From Mycobacterium heidelbergense (GTDB taxonomy: Bacteria > Actinomycetota > Actinomycetes > Mycobacteriales > Mycobacteriaceae), in contig NZ_AP022615.1 of NCBI RefSeq assembly GCF_010730745.1, positions 3,906,001 to 3,970,000 on the forward strand: a stretch of 64,000 bases of DNA. The letters are read 5' to 3'. Under the pieces are notes generated by a model. The model made no database searches. It was not told where the DNA came from and was given only the letters and a program-made list of their open reading frames with translations. Positions 25,201-33,837 of the stretch are shown one piece after another. Every line of letters begins with the position of its first letter. The stretch's first letter is position 1. Position numbers and translations under genes: made by a program.

Positions 25201-26473
25201 GATTCGCCACGCTGGCAACGGGATTGGTGCAGATGATCCAGCACGCCTTGACCGCGCCGTCGGCCATGCGGGAGAACAGGTCGATGGTTCCGGTGCCGAC
25301 CTCGGTGCGCAGCGACCCGCGGGGAATGCCCCACTGGTCCTCGACGAAGTCGCGGTCGGCCTCGGACGCCACCGAGCGCTGGCCCGGCAGACCCGGCCCC
25401 ATGTAACCCATCTCGCGCCCGCCCATGGCGTTGGGCTGACCGGTGAGCGAGAACGGGCCGCTGCCCGGCTTGCAGATCGCGCCGGTGGCCAGGTGCAGGT
25501 TGCAGATCGCGTTGGTGTTCCAGGTGCCGTGGGTGCTCTGGTTGAGGCCCATCGTCCAGCAGCTCATGAAGTTCTCGGCCTCGCCGATCCAGCGGGCCGC
25601 GGTGCGGATGTCTTCGGCTGGGATGCCGGTGATTTCGCTGACCTTGTCGGGGGTGTACTGCTCGAGGAAGCTGGGCATCACCTCCCAGCCTTCGGTGAAT
25701 TCGGCGATGAATTCGGGATCGGTGTGCCCATCTTCGATGATCAGGTGCAGCAGCCCGTTGAGCAGCGCGAGGTCTGCCCCCGGCGCGATCTGCAGGAAGA
25801 GGTCGGCATTCTCGGCGGTCGCGGTGCGGCGCGGGTCGACGACGATCAGCTTGGCGCCGGCCTTGACGCGATCCATCATGCGCAAGAACAGGATCGGATG
25901 GCAGTCGGCCATATTGGCGCCGATGACGAAGAACACATCGGCCCGGTCGAAATCCTGGTAGGAGCCGGGCGGCCCGTCCGCGCCGAGGGACAGCTTGTAG
26001 CCGGAACCCGCGCTGGCCATGCACAGCCGCGAGTTCGACTCGATCTGGTTGGTTCCGATGAACCCCTTGGTCAGCTTGTTCGCCAAGTACTGGGCCTCGA
26101 TGGACATCTGGCCCGACACGTACATGGCGAAGGAGTCGGGGCCGTGCCGGTCGATGATCGCCCGCAGCCGCTTCGCGCACCGGGTGATCGCGCTGTCCAT
26201 GCCGAGCGGCTCAAGGGGCTCGCCGCGGTCGGCCCGCAGGTAGGGCGAATCCATCCGGCCCGGTGCGGCCAGCATGTCCGACGTGGTCGCGCCCTTGGTG
26301 CACAACCGGCCGAAGTTGGCCGGGTGGCTTTTATTTCCAACCGATTTCGTAACGTGACGGCGGCCGCTTTCGGGGTCGGTTGTGACCTGTAACACCATGC
26401 CGCAGCCGACACCGCAGTACGCGCACATGCTGTTCACCGCGTGCGGACGGGCGCCGTTACGCTCATCGGCCAC
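22262..26473 (-). CDS. Fused assimilatory nitrate reductase / sulfite reductase-like flavoprotein
   Basis: 1403 residues from GTG 26473 (GGAGG about 12-19 bases upstream). Domains in order: N-terminal [4Fe-4S] site CAYCGVGCGM with the fourth Cys in GRLCTKG; molybdopterin oxidoreductase and dinucleotide-binding domains to about residue 750; flavodoxin-like FMN domain (VVLWASQTGNAEELA) at about 855-1005; CysJ-like FAD/NADPH domain (RLYSISSSP, GVCSTYLA, IGPGTGIAPFRGF) from about 1045. The fusion would pass electrons from NADPH through FAD and FMN to the Mo site for nitrate reduction, so no separate reductase is needed. Similar fusions are known in mycobacteria (NasN of M. smegmatis, from memory). 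A second copy has decayed downstream. Confidence 0.92.
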   Translation of the reverse strand: MADERNGARPHAVNSMCAYCGVGCGMVLQVTTDPESGRRHVTKSVGNKSHPANFGRLCTKGATTSDMLAAPGRMDSPYLRADRGEPLEPLGMDSAITRCAKRLRAIIDRHGPDSFAMYVSGQMSIEAQYLANKLTKGFIGTNQIESNSRLCMASAGSGYKLSLGADGPPGSYQDFDRADVFFVIGANMADCHPILFLRMMDRVKAGAKLIVVDPRRTATAENADLFLQIAPGADLALLNGLLHLIIEDGHTDPEFIAEFTEGWEVMPSFLEQYTPDKVSEITGIPAEDIRTAARWIGEAENFMSCWTMGLNQSTHGTWNTNAICNLHLATGAICKPGSGPFSLTGQPNAMGGREMGYMGPGLPGQRSVASEADRDFVEDQWGIPRGSLRTEVGTGTIDLFSRMADGAVKACWIICTNPVASVANRKTVLAGLERAEFVITQDAFLETETNEYADVALPAALWSESEGVMVNSERNLTLFQPAVTAPGQALPDWQIIARIACEMGFSASFSYDSAADVFEEITRFWNPATGYDLRGASYDRLRQTPLQWPCPPEGTGDRNPIRYLNDGVSQTRLVRDDGSVPRLAFPTPSGRATFFARPHLPPEEMPDDDFPFLLNTGRLPHQWHTMTKTGKVAKLNKLNPGPFVEIHPDDAARLQIHDDDHVEIASRRGRAVLPAVISDRVRPGNCFAPFHWNDAFGEYLSINAVTNDAVDPLSYQPEFKACAVTLTKVAVATADPPTGPGTAIAPDPDRRDDVAAIDLARVDAFAEVLGVANEPAPQIGPLGRSYLAGLIAGLRSEAGLRTAGVPTLPHTAPFDSSTRLWVDGLLAGLFARTEAPRPAPAPAPAAEDPPVPTPDRAPVVVLWASQTGNAEELAAEVAAKLGEARLSVALHSMDDFPVADLPTTRELLVITSTTGDGEAPDNGAGLWRALTGEGAPRLAGTRYTVLALGDSNYDDFCGYGRKLDERLAELGATRIADRVDCEPDYEEAAAGWLSAVIESLTRTPTPVGQGAAPATATAAAAPRPAAQPATPAYNKKHPLITGMVRNTVLSQPESVKDVRQLVFDLPEEAVSYEAGDALGVWPRNSDQLVDEWLSVTGLDGQTPVEVGEYGLMSLRSALTERIEIAHISRDLVRFVQERTGDQKLAELLRPENKTALSNWTWGRQSVDLLARLPVSASAHEWLRVLKRLQPRLYSISSSPKEHPGEVHLTVSPVRYNFQGVPRRGVCSTYLADRSPGDRVAVYLQPSSNFRPPGESDTPMIMIGPGTGIAPFRGFLQERRALGHTGPNWLFFGEQHAATDYYYRDEIEGMHADGFLNELDLAFSRDQQEKVYVQHLMRKRGAQLWAWLQDGAQLYVCGTADPMAKDVDRALCEIAAEHGSLGPDAAKAYVQSLSADKRYHRDVY

Positions 26474-26758
26474 GCCTACTTCCTCCCCTCCAGCGCGCAA
26501 GGGCCTACGCGCCAAATAGTGCGGCAGGGATGTTTCGGCATCGGGCGTCCGATGTTTCCGCCGTTTTACGGCTTCCTCTCACCGGCTCCGGACTGATATG
26601 TGAAATGTCCGGAAAACCCGTCGCCGACGGGATAGTCGCAGGTCAGCGCCGATCTGCGACGTTGCCCAGACTACCCGCGGGCCCCGCCGAATTACCCCTC
26701 GGAACGGGGGTTCCGACGAAACAAATGGGACATTCACAGTTTTCGTTAAGCTCACAAT

Positions 26759-27241
26759 GTGCGTCGTCAGTTTGTGATTCTGCTCATTTTGTTGGTTTCG
26801 GCTTGCGGCGGAAAACCAACGGCCCCGCCGGCATCGCGGGCCGATACGTGCAAGGACTCCGACGGGCCGACGGCCGACACGGTGCGACAGGCCATCGCCT
26901 CGGTTCCGGTCGAGGTCCCGGGCTCGAGCTGGGTCGAAATCGCGCGGGGGCACACCAAGAAGTGCCGCTTGTATTGGGTTCAGATCATCCCGACCATCGC
27001 CAGCGAGTCGACGCCGCAGCAGCTGCTGTTCTTCGACCACAACACCCCGCTGGGCCCGCCCACCCCGAACCCGAAGCCGTACATCGCCGTGCTGCCGCCG
27101 TCCGATGACACCATCACGGTTCGCTACCAATGGCGGGTCGGCAACGACCAGCCATGCTGCCCCACCGGGATGGGCACGGTGAAGTTCCAAATCGGCTCGG
27201 ACGGCAAGCTGCGGGCGCTCGGCAAGATCCCGCATCAGTAG
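26759..27241 (+). CDS. lppP: LppP/LprE-family lipoprotein
   Basis: 160 residues. Lipoprotein signal with lipobox LVSAC (Cys16). The mature part has paired Cys (ADTCKDS, KKCRLYW, QPCCPTG) and the family pattern FFDHNTPLGPPTPNPKPY. Attached to the outer face of the membrane; function unknown. GTG 26759 is probably leaderless: TAAGCT lies 6 bases upstream and no RBS is seen. Position after the nitrate reductase and mez parallels M. tuberculosis Rv2330c. Confidence 0.88.
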   Translation: MRRQFVILLILLVSACGGKPTAPPASRADTCKDSDGPTADTVRQAIASVPVEVPGSSWVEIARGHTKKCRLYWVQIIPTIASESTPQQLLFFDHNTPLGPPTPNPKPYIAVLPPSDDTITVRYQWRVGNDQPCCPTGMGTVKFQIGSDGKLRALGKIPHQ

Positions 27242-27266
27242 CCTTGACGCGCAACCGCTTTGAGGA

Positions 27267-29207
27267 TCAGGCGGGCAGGTTCTCCGGGTGCAGCATCTCG
27301 GCGTAACGCAGCGGTTCCGGGATGCCGAATCCGTCGACGAGCGTCTTCGCGTGCGGCCGCAGCGCACGGCACCGATCGTTGATGCCCCGGGTGACCGCCT
27401 TGGCCCGCCCGGTGGACAGGTAGCCGTGCTCGATGTACCACGCCTTGTCGTCCTCGATCACCGACAGCGCATACAGGTCGCAGACGAGCTCCAACAGGTC
27501 GCGGGCCTCCTTGTCCTCGCACGAGTCGATCCCGGCGACGAAGGCCTCCAACACTATCCGGTCGATGTGCGCGCTCGCCGCGTGCAGCACGTGGTCCTGC
27601 ACGGCATTGAACGCGTCGAACGCCGACATCTCCTTGGATTTGCCCTGCAGCCGGCGCGCGACCGAAGACAGCAGATAATCCTCGCGCTCCTCGAACATGG
27701 TCACCTGGGTGCCGCGGTTGAACAGGCTGCCCTCCTCTTCGCTGTCCTGGCGGGCGTCGATGATCGTCTGCATAATCGCCTCGGCCGCGGTGCGTTTCCT
27801 CACCCGCTCACCGACGGCGTTGGCGGCGAAGCGCACCCATTCGACCGGGCTCATGCTGCGGATGTCGTCGGCGTACGCCGTCAGCAGCTCCTTGGCCACC
27901 AATTGGGTCAGCACGTGATTGTCGCCCTCGAACGTGGTGAACACGTCGGTGTCGCCGCGCAGCGCGATCAGCCGGTTCTCGGCCATGTACCCCGCACCGC
28001 CGCAGGCCTCGCGGGCCTCCTGGATGGCCCGGGACGCGTGCCAGGTGTTGGCCGCCTTCAGCCCCGCCGCGCGCGCCTCCAGCTCGCGCTGCTCCTCGGC
28101 GTCGGGCGCGTCCGCCGTCTGGATGTCGTGGCACTTGCCGACCAGCTCGTTCTGGGCGAACTGCAGCGCGTAGGACCTCGCGATCAACGGAAACAGCCGG
28201 CGCTGATGCACCAGGTAATCCATGATCAGCACCTCGGTGCCCTCGTCGGGTGCGCTGAATTGCCTGCGCTGCAACGCATATCGGGTGGCGATATCCAGCG
28301 CGACGCGGGCGGCGGCGCCCGCGCTGCCGCCCACGGTGATGCGGCCGCGAACCAGGGTGCCCAGCATGGTGAAGAACCGGCGATTGGGGTTGTCGATCGG
28401 GGAACTGTACGTGCCGTCCGGTGCGACGTCGCCGTACTTGTTGAGCAGGTTCACCCGCGGGACGCGGACGTGGTCGAACACGATGCGGCCGTTGTCGACG
28501 CCGGGCAGCCCGCCCTTGTAGTCGCAGTCCGACGTCGTCACCCCGGGCAGGTCGTTGCCGTCGGCGTCGCGGATCGGGACCAGGAGGCAGTGCACGCCGT
28601 GGTTGACCGGCTTGCCGTCGTCGGTGGTGATCAGTTGCGCGAAAACCGCTGCCATGGTTGCGGTTTCGGCGGCACCGCCGATGTAGTCCTTGCGGGCCGT
28701 CGGGGTGGGGGAGTCGACGACGAATTCTTCGGCCTCGGCGTCGTAGGTGGCCGTGGTCTCCAGCGACTGGACGTCGCTGCCGTGTCCGGTCTCGGTCATC
28801 GCGAAACAGCCGCGCAACTCGAGGCTGATGATCTTCTGCACGTAGGCCTTGTGGTGGCGCTCGGTGCCCAGGTTTTCGACGGCGCCGCCGAACAGCCCCC
28901 ACTGGACGCCGGCCTTCACCATCAGCGACAGGTCCGACATCGCCAGCATCTCGATCATCGTGATCGCCGCGCCGACGTCGCCGGTCCCGCCATGCTCCTT
29001 GCGGAAGGAGTCGGCGGCGGCGCCGAACGCGGCCATGATCCTCATCTGCTCGGCCACCTTGGTGCGGGCGATCACCGTGTTCGGCGTGTAATGCGGCCGG
29101 AACAGCTCCTCGGTCAGCGTGCCCCGCATCCGGTTCTTCACGTCGCGCCAACGCCCGTCGAGGGCGTTGCGCAGGTGCTCGGCGGTGCTTGTCGTGTCTG
29201 GCGCCAT
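27267..29207 (-). CDS. Acyl-CoA dehydrogenase/oxidase family protein (FadE type)
   Basis: 646 residues from ATG 29207 (MAPDTTSTAEHL). Large member of the acyl-CoA dehydrogenase superfamily, longer than the usual 380-400 residues and closer in size to acyl-CoA oxidases or FadE5-like enzymes. Visible: CFAMTETGHGSDVQSLETTA (substrate/FAD loop), RFFTMLGTLVRGRI, REACGGAGYMAENRL and TTFEGDNHVL. Expected to oxidise acyl-CoA to enoyl-CoA with FAD. Substrate not predictable. It is divergent from the membrane methyltransferase gene across a strong inverted repeat. Confidence 0.88.
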   Translation of the reverse strand: MAPDTTSTAEHLRNALDGRWRDVKNRMRGTLTEELFRPHYTPNTVIARTKVAEQMRIMAAFGAAADSFRKEHGGTGDVGAAITMIEMLAMSDLSLMVKAGVQWGLFGGAVENLGTERHHKAYVQKIISLELRGCFAMTETGHGSDVQSLETTATYDAEAEEFVVDSPTPTARKDYIGGAAETATMAAVFAQLITTDDGKPVNHGVHCLLVPIRDADGNDLPGVTTSDCDYKGGLPGVDNGRIVFDHVRVPRVNLLNKYGDVAPDGTYSSPIDNPNRRFFTMLGTLVRGRITVGGSAGAAARVALDIATRYALQRRQFSAPDEGTEVLIMDYLVHQRRLFPLIARSYALQFAQNELVGKCHDIQTADAPDAEEQRELEARAAGLKAANTWHASRAIQEAREACGGAGYMAENRLIALRGDTDVFTTFEGDNHVLTQLVAKELLTAYADDIRSMSPVEWVRFAANAVGERVRKRTAAEAIMQTIIDARQDSEEEGSLFNRGTQVTMFEEREDYLLSSVARRLQGKSKEMSAFDAFNAVQDHVLHAASAHIDRIVLEAFVAGIDSCEDKEARDLLELVCDLYALSVIEDDKAWYIEHGYLSTGRAKAVTRGINDRCRALRPHAKTLVDGFGIPEPLRYAEMLHPENLPA

Positions 29208-29246
29208 AAAGCGACGGTAACCCGCGCCGTCAACCCCATCGCCCAA

Positions 29247-29294
29247 CGTGCACTCAGGGCGGAGATCGTGGCGGATTTTCGCCCTGAGAGCACG
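29247..29294. promoter_or_regulatory. Inverted repeat in divergent intergenic region
   Basis: CGTGCACTCAGGGCG (29247-29261) faces CGCCCTGAGAGCACG (29280-29294): 15-base arms with one mismatch and an 18-base spacer. It lies between the divergent acyl-CoA dehydrogenase and methyltransferase genes, so an operator is more likely than a terminator. No bound factor is known to me. Confidence 0.5.
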
Positions 29295-29352
29295 CTCGGC
29301 GCTCCCGGCCGGCCGATCCCGGAGCCCGGCGAACTGCTAGCTTAGGACCGGG

Positions 29353-29919
29353 ATGCCGCAATACCTCGCCGCTGTCATGGTCGTGCTCCTCATAGGCACG
29401 GTCGTGTGCAGAGTCGTGTTGCTGCGCAGAACCGGCACGCAAGCAATGCATTTCGGGAAGCTCGACAAGACGGATTTCCTGATTCCCCCGGTGGCGCTGT
29501 TCTACTTCTACACGGTGTTCGCCGCCGCCTTCGGTTGGCCCCTGGCCAGCCGCGAGCGCTTCTTCCAGTCGACGATTCTCGCCTGGCTGGGGGTGGCGCT
29601 CTGCCTGGTCGGGGTCCTGATTCTGGTGCTCAGCCTGGTGTCGTTCGGCGACAGCTTCCGGGTCGGCATCGATGCCGACCAACCGGGCGGGCTGGTGACG
29701 ACGGGCATTTTCGCGGTGAGCCGCAATCCGATCTACGTCGGTTTCTTCGTCTTTTTGGTCGGTCAGCTGTTGGTGTTTCCCAACTGGGTCCCGCTGCTCT
29801 ATCTCGTCGGCGCCACCGCGCTGTTCCACCGGCAGGTGTTGCGCGAGGAAGAATTCATGCGGCAGCGGTACGGCCATCTCTACGCCGACTACTGCCGGCA
29901 CGTCAGGCGGTATCTCTAG
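29353..29919 (+). CDS. Isoprenylcysteine carboxyl methyltransferase-family membrane protein
   Basis: 188 residues with five or so hydrophobic segments. The C-terminal half has the ICMT/PEMT fold pattern: GGLVTTGIFAVSRNPIYVGFFV for SAM binding and FMRQRYGHLYADYCRHVRRYL. Such bacterial proteins methylate unknown membrane substrates. Stands alone ahead of the VIT-type gene. Confidence 0.82.
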   Translation: MPQYLAAVMVVLLIGTVVCRVVLLRRTGTQAMHFGKLDKTDFLIPPVALFYFYTVFAAAFGWPLASRERFFQSTILAWLGVALCLVGVLILVLSLVSFGDSFRVGIDADQPGGLVTTGIFAVSRNPIYVGFFVFLVGQLLVFPNWVPLLYLVGATALFHRQVLREEEFMRQRYGHLYADYCRHVRRYL

Positions 29920-29952
29920 CGCCGCGGCGGCGGGCGCCGCTTAGATGGCCTC

Positions 29953-30681
29953 ATGGCCCAGCCAGACACCCCGTCGCAGCACCCCGGCCCGGCGTACGAC
30001 GTCGGGCACACCCATTCCGATGTCAGCGGAGGCTGGTTGCGCGCGGCCGCCTTCGGCGCCATGGACGGCCTGGTCAGCAATAGCGGCCTGATCGCCGGCG
30101 TCGCCGCCGGTGAAAGCGCGCACGCGGTCACGGTCGCCGGCATCGCCGGCCTGCTGGCCGGGGCGTTCTCCATGGCGCTGGGCGAGTACACGTCGGTGAC
30201 GACGGCCAACGAGCAGATCGAATCCGAGGTCTACGTCGAACGCCGGGCCCTGCGCACCCGCCCGCAAGCCGAGCGGGCCGAACTCGTCGGCATGCTCGTC
30301 GGCATGGGCATGACCGAGAAAACCGCACAGACCGCCACCGACGAGATCCACCGGGACGAGAACCGGGCCGTCAACTTCCACATCGTGCAGGAGGTCGGGC
30401 TCGATCCGGCCGAGAAGCCGTCCGCCCGGCTGGCCGCCGTCTCGTCCTTCGTGACGTTCGCCATCGGCGCGGTAATCCCGCTCCTCCCTTACCTTCTCGG
30501 GTATGGGTCGCTGGCGACGGGTCTGGCGTGCGGGGCGGCCGGCCTGCTGGTCGCGGGCGGCCTGACCGCCCGATTCACCCGCAAACCGGTGTGGTGGGCC
30601 GGGTCGCGGCAGCTGCTCTTCGGCGCCGTCGCCGTCGCCGCCACCTATGCGCTCGGTCTGCTCGTCGCAGCGGTCATGTGA
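29953..30681 (+). CDS. VIT1/CCC1-family transporter
   Basis: 242 residues. N-terminal TM pair with the family hallmark FGAMDGLVSNSGLIAGVA and AGAFSMALGEYTSV, a cytoplasmic metal-binding-type helical region rich in Glu (EQIESEVYVERRAL to ENRAVNFH), then three C-terminal TM segments. Homologues move iron or manganese out of the cytoplasm. The metal is not predictable here. Its 3' end runs directly into the truncated phytase-like frame. Confidence 0.88.
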   Translation: MAQPDTPSQHPGPAYDVGHTHSDVSGGWLRAAAFGAMDGLVSNSGLIAGVAAGESAHAVTVAGIAGLLAGAFSMALGEYTSVTTANEQIESEVYVERRALRTRPQAERAELVGMLVGMGMTEKTAQTATDEIHRDENRAVNFHIVQEVGLDPAEKPSARLAAVSSFVTFAIGAVIPLLPYLLGYGSLATGLACGAAGLLVAGGLTARFTRKPVWWAGSRQLLFGAVAVAATYALGLLVAAVM

Positions 30682-31465
30682 TGCCCGCCGCCGCCCGCTG
30701 GCCCCGAACGCCACGCCGCCGGTGGTGCCCCCCGACCCGGAGGGCATCGCCTTCGACCCCCGCCGGCAGCGGCTGTACTGGAGCTCGGAAGGCGAGCGGC
30801 TCACCGCGGGCCCGGTTTTGCTGGACCCGTGGGTGCGGACCGCCGGGCTTGACGGCGCTTACCTGGGGCAGTTCACCCTGCCGCCCAACCTGGCGATGTC
30901 GGCCCAGCACACCGGGCCCCGCCGCAACAAGACGCTCGAGGGGGTGGCGCTCACCCCCGACGGCGAATCGCTGTTCGCCGCAATGGAAGACCCCGGCTAC
31001 AACGACGGGCCGGCAAGCGACGGCGCCCGCGGCGTGCTGACCCGGGTCACCAAATTCGACGTCGCCACCGGCGCACCCACCGCCCAGTACGCCTACCCGA
31101 TGGAGCCGCCCGCGCCGCCCGCCGACCTCAACGGCGTCTCGGACCTCGTCGCGCTGTCCGACACGGCGTTCCTGGTGCTGGAACGGTCCTCCGCCGCGCC
31201 GCCGACCGTCCGGATCTACCGCGCCGAGGTCGGTGCGGCGACCGACGTGTTGCCGATGCCGTCGATGCAGCGCGCGTCGGTGACCCCGATGAGCAAGACG
31301 CTGGCGGTCGACCTGTCCGCGACGCCGGGCCTGGCGCCCCTGGATAACGTCGAGGGCATCACGCTGGGACCGACACTGCCCGACGGCCGCCAATCGGTGG
31401 TGCTGGTGAGCGACAACAACTTCTCACCCGCCCAGGTCACCCAGTTCCTGCTGTTCGCGATGTAG
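30682..31465 (+). pseudogene. N-terminally truncated phytase-like (esterase-like) protein
   Basis: The open frame (entering from 30647 inside the VIT gene) encodes the C-terminal two-thirds of the phytase-like beta-propeller family: PDPEGIAFDPRRQRLYWSSEGE, LEGVALTPDGESLFAAMED, LDNVEGITLGPTLPDGR, ending SPAQVTQFLLFAM. Full-length relatives are secreted, with a signal peptide and roughly 100-150 further residues before this point. Here there is no signal peptide, no good start codon and no upstream room, because the frame abuts the VIT stop. A deletion joining the two genes is the simplest reading. A short cytoplasmic product cannot be excluded. Confidence 0.6.
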
Positions 31466-33736
31466 CGACCGATCGCGGGCTTCCCGCGTGGGCGGCCGCA
31501 GCCGGTACCGGGCGAACCCGGCCGCCACCGCGCCCAGGGCGACCAGCATCACCATGTCGAACACCCACCACCCCGAATAGTGGGTCCACGTCGCGGCGTT
31601 GGCGGCCAGCGCGTCGACCCTGCGCAGATCCACGGTCGACGCCGACGCCGCGAAGCCCCACCGGGCGGGGACGAACCAGGAGATCTGCTGAAAGCCCCAC
31701 GTGCCCACCAGCCGAACCAGGCTCCCGTCGAACAGCAGCGAGGCCAGGATCACCGGCACGGCCAGCGGCACGACTTCCCGGAGGCGGGCCCCCAGCGTGG
31801 ACAGCGCCAGCCCGACGATCGCCGAGACGACGGCCGTGACGGCCACGCTCGCATAGAGCTCGACCGTGCCGTTGTGCAGCACGACGGCGCCGTGCACCGG
31901 GCCGCCTTTGACGGCGACGACGATGGCGAACACGAGGGCCGTCAGGACGGCCGCGGCCACACCGAAGACGACGATCTTGGCGGCCAGGTACGCCGACGCC
32001 GACAGCCCGATGGCCTGCTCACGCCGGAAGACGCGCCGCTCCTCGACCAGGGCGCGGATGGTCAGCGCGGTTCCCACGATCACCGCGGCGAGGTTCAGCG
32101 CGGCCAGGATCTCAATGGCCTCGTGGGGATTGGGGCTGCTCGGGTTGGGTCGTTCCAGGCCGGAATCGCCCGGTATCAGCAGGGTCAGCGCCGCCAACAC
32201 GAACGGCAGGACCGCCAGGAACAAGAAGTGAATGTGGTCGGCGAAGAGCAGGCGCAGCTGGCGGCGGGCCACCAACCGGAATTGCCGCTTCCCGGGAAGC
32301 TCGGAGGGAGGCGGCCACGGCGCGGCGACCGCCGGCGGCGCGGGCGGGGCCACCGCTTGATGGCGGGCTCGAAACGCGCGATGCGCACCGTCGGGATCGG
32401 CGCCCGCCCGCTCCAGGACCGTCGACCAGTCGGTGGTGCCCATCGACGACCCGACCTGCAGCGGCGCCCCGAGGAAAGCCATCGCGCCCCTGGAGGTGAG
32501 CACCAGCACCTGGTCGCACATGGTCAGGCTGCCCAGCGACGCCGGCGACGACACGGCCATTACCACGGCGCAGCCGATGTCGGCCTGCCGGCGCAGGACC
32601 GCCAGCACGTGGTTTCGCTGCGCCGCATCCAGCGGGGCGCTCGGCTCGTCAACCACGAGCAGCGTCGGCCGGGTGACGAGTTCGACCGCCAGCGAAACGC
32701 ACCGGCGCACCCCGGGCGCGAGCTTGTTGATCCGGGTCGCGCGGTGCGGCGTCAGCCCGAGCTCGTCGAGAACCTGGTCCACCACCCGGCGGCGGTGCTC
32801 GGGGGAGGTGTCGGGCGGCAGGCGCAGTTCGGCGGCGTACCCCAGGGCCCGTTCGACGGTGAGCCGTGGGTGAACGCGCTCGTCGCGCCCCACGATCCCG
32901 ATCCGGGCGCGCATCGACTCCGGTTCGGCGCGCACGTCGTGGCCGTCGACGGTGACCTGGCCGGAGCCGAGGTCCCTGGCGCCGGCCAGCAACTGCAGCA
33001 GCGCCGAGTTGCGCGCCGCCGACGGCCCGACGACCGCGGTCAACGTGCCCGGACGCGCCGAAAACGAAATGTCCGTGAGCATCTCGTGCCCGTCGACGCT
33101 CAGCCCCAGCCGGTGCGCGATCACCCCGGTGGTGCGGGCCCCCGGCTTGAGCGGCAGCCGAAAGGTGGAGTCGGCCTCGTCGGTGCGGAAGGAGGGCTGC
33201 GGGACGCGCAGTGATCGCGTGATCATCCGCTCGATCAGGCCCCGGTCCTTCGGCCGGTCGTCCGCGGCGGTCAGCGGTGGGCCGGGTCGCCGGTCCGCGC
33301 GCGGCTGGGGTGGGGCGATCCGGATCTGCTGGGTGGCCCGCTGCGTCGGGACCCGCAGGTGGGGGTCGCTGGGGCGGTCGGGTGGGCCGGCGGGGGGACC
33401 GATCTGGAAAACCAGCCGCGGACCCCGTTGCGGATCGCCGATGGTGATCGCCTGGCCGGAGCGGATGTCGAGCGTCGACACCCGGGAGCCGTCGACGAAC
33501 ATGCCGCGGGGACCGCTGTCGATGGCCACCCAGTGGTGACCGGTGAATCGCAACACCACATCGGGGCGAGGCGGCGGCGCGGGCGGGCCGGCGTTGACCG
33601 GCCGCCGCAGGGGGACGTCGACCCCGTGGCCGTAGCCCACCAACACGTCGCGGCCCGGGGCGAAAACGTACCTGGTGGATCCGACCCATACGGTCAACGG
33701 GGAGGCCGGGAAGGCCGGGACCTCGGGCCGCATCAC
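31424..33736 (-). CDS. FHA-domain ABC transporter with degenerate ATPase (Rv1747-like)
   Basis: 770 residues (GTG 33736; ATG 33733 also possible). N-terminal FHA domain (about 15-110; HWVAIDSGPRGMFVDGSRVS), Pro-rich linker, ABC ATPase domain (about 200-420) and C-terminal ABC-2 membrane domain with six TM segments. The layout is that of Rv1747, which responds to Ser/Thr kinases through FHA, but with one FHA. The ATPase looks inactive: the P-loop reads GPSAARNS instead of G-SGAGKS, the signature reads LAPGVRR instead of LSGGQ, and the switch His is absent (VSSPAS). Walker B (LLVVDEPSA) is kept. It overlaps the convergent truncated gene by 42 bases. Confidence 0.85.
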   Translation of the reverse strand: MMRPEVPAFPASPLTVWVGSTRYVFAPGRDVLVGYGHGVDVPLRRPVNAGPPAPPPRPDVVLRFTGHHWVAIDSGPRGMFVDGSRVSTLDIRSGQAITIGDPQRGPRLVFQIGPPAGPPDRPSDPHLRVPTQRATQQIRIAPPQPRADRRPGPPLTAADDRPKDRGLIERMITRSLRVPQPSFRTDEADSTFRLPLKPGARTTGVIAHRLGLSVDGHEMLTDISFSARPGTLTAVVGPSAARNSALLQLLAGARDLGSGQVTVDGHDVRAEPESMRARIGIVGRDERVHPRLTVERALGYAAELRLPPDTSPEHRRRVVDQVLDELGLTPHRATRINKLAPGVRRCVSLAVELVTRPTLLVVDEPSAPLDAAQRNHVLAVLRRQADIGCAVVMAVSSPASLGSLTMCDQVLVLTSRGAMAFLGAPLQVGSSMGTTDWSTVLERAGADPDGAHRAFRARHQAVAPPAPPAVAAPWPPPSELPGKRQFRLVARRQLRLLFADHIHFLFLAVLPFVLAALTLLIPGDSGLERPNPSSPNPHEAIEILAALNLAAVIVGTALTIRALVEERRVFRREQAIGLSASAYLAAKIVVFGVAAAVLTALVFAIVVAVKGGPVHGAVVLHNGTVELYASVAVTAVVSAIVGLALSTLGARLREVVPLAVPVILASLLFDGSLVRLVGTWGFQQISWFVPARWGFAASASTVDLRRVDALAANAATWTHYSGWWVFDMVMLVALGAVAAGFARYRLRPPTREARDRSLHREQQELGDLGG

Positions 33737-33779
33737 CGCCCCCTCTCGTCACCGGTCAGACCGAACCGGTCCCGCCTCC

Positions 33780-33799
33780 AGACACCGCTTCCAGTGTCT
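33780..33799. promoter_or_regulatory. Inverted repeat upstream of the FHA-ABC gene
   Basis: AGACAC (33780-33785) and GTGTCT (33794-33799) are separated by 8 bases, about 45 bases upstream of the GTG start. Possible operator, tentatively for the neighbouring MarR regulator. Weak evidence. Confidence 0.3.
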
Positions 33800-33837
33800 A
33801 CCCGCCCGCGGCGGTCCAGCCACCGGGGCGGGCGCCC

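Noticed and set aside
27288..29345. 685-codon ORF opposite the acyl-CoA dehydrogenase
   Set aside because: Third-codon GC bias keeps the antisense frame open. The composition (long runs of His, Arg, Val, Gly) is not protein-like, and the minus-strand gene has clear family motifs.
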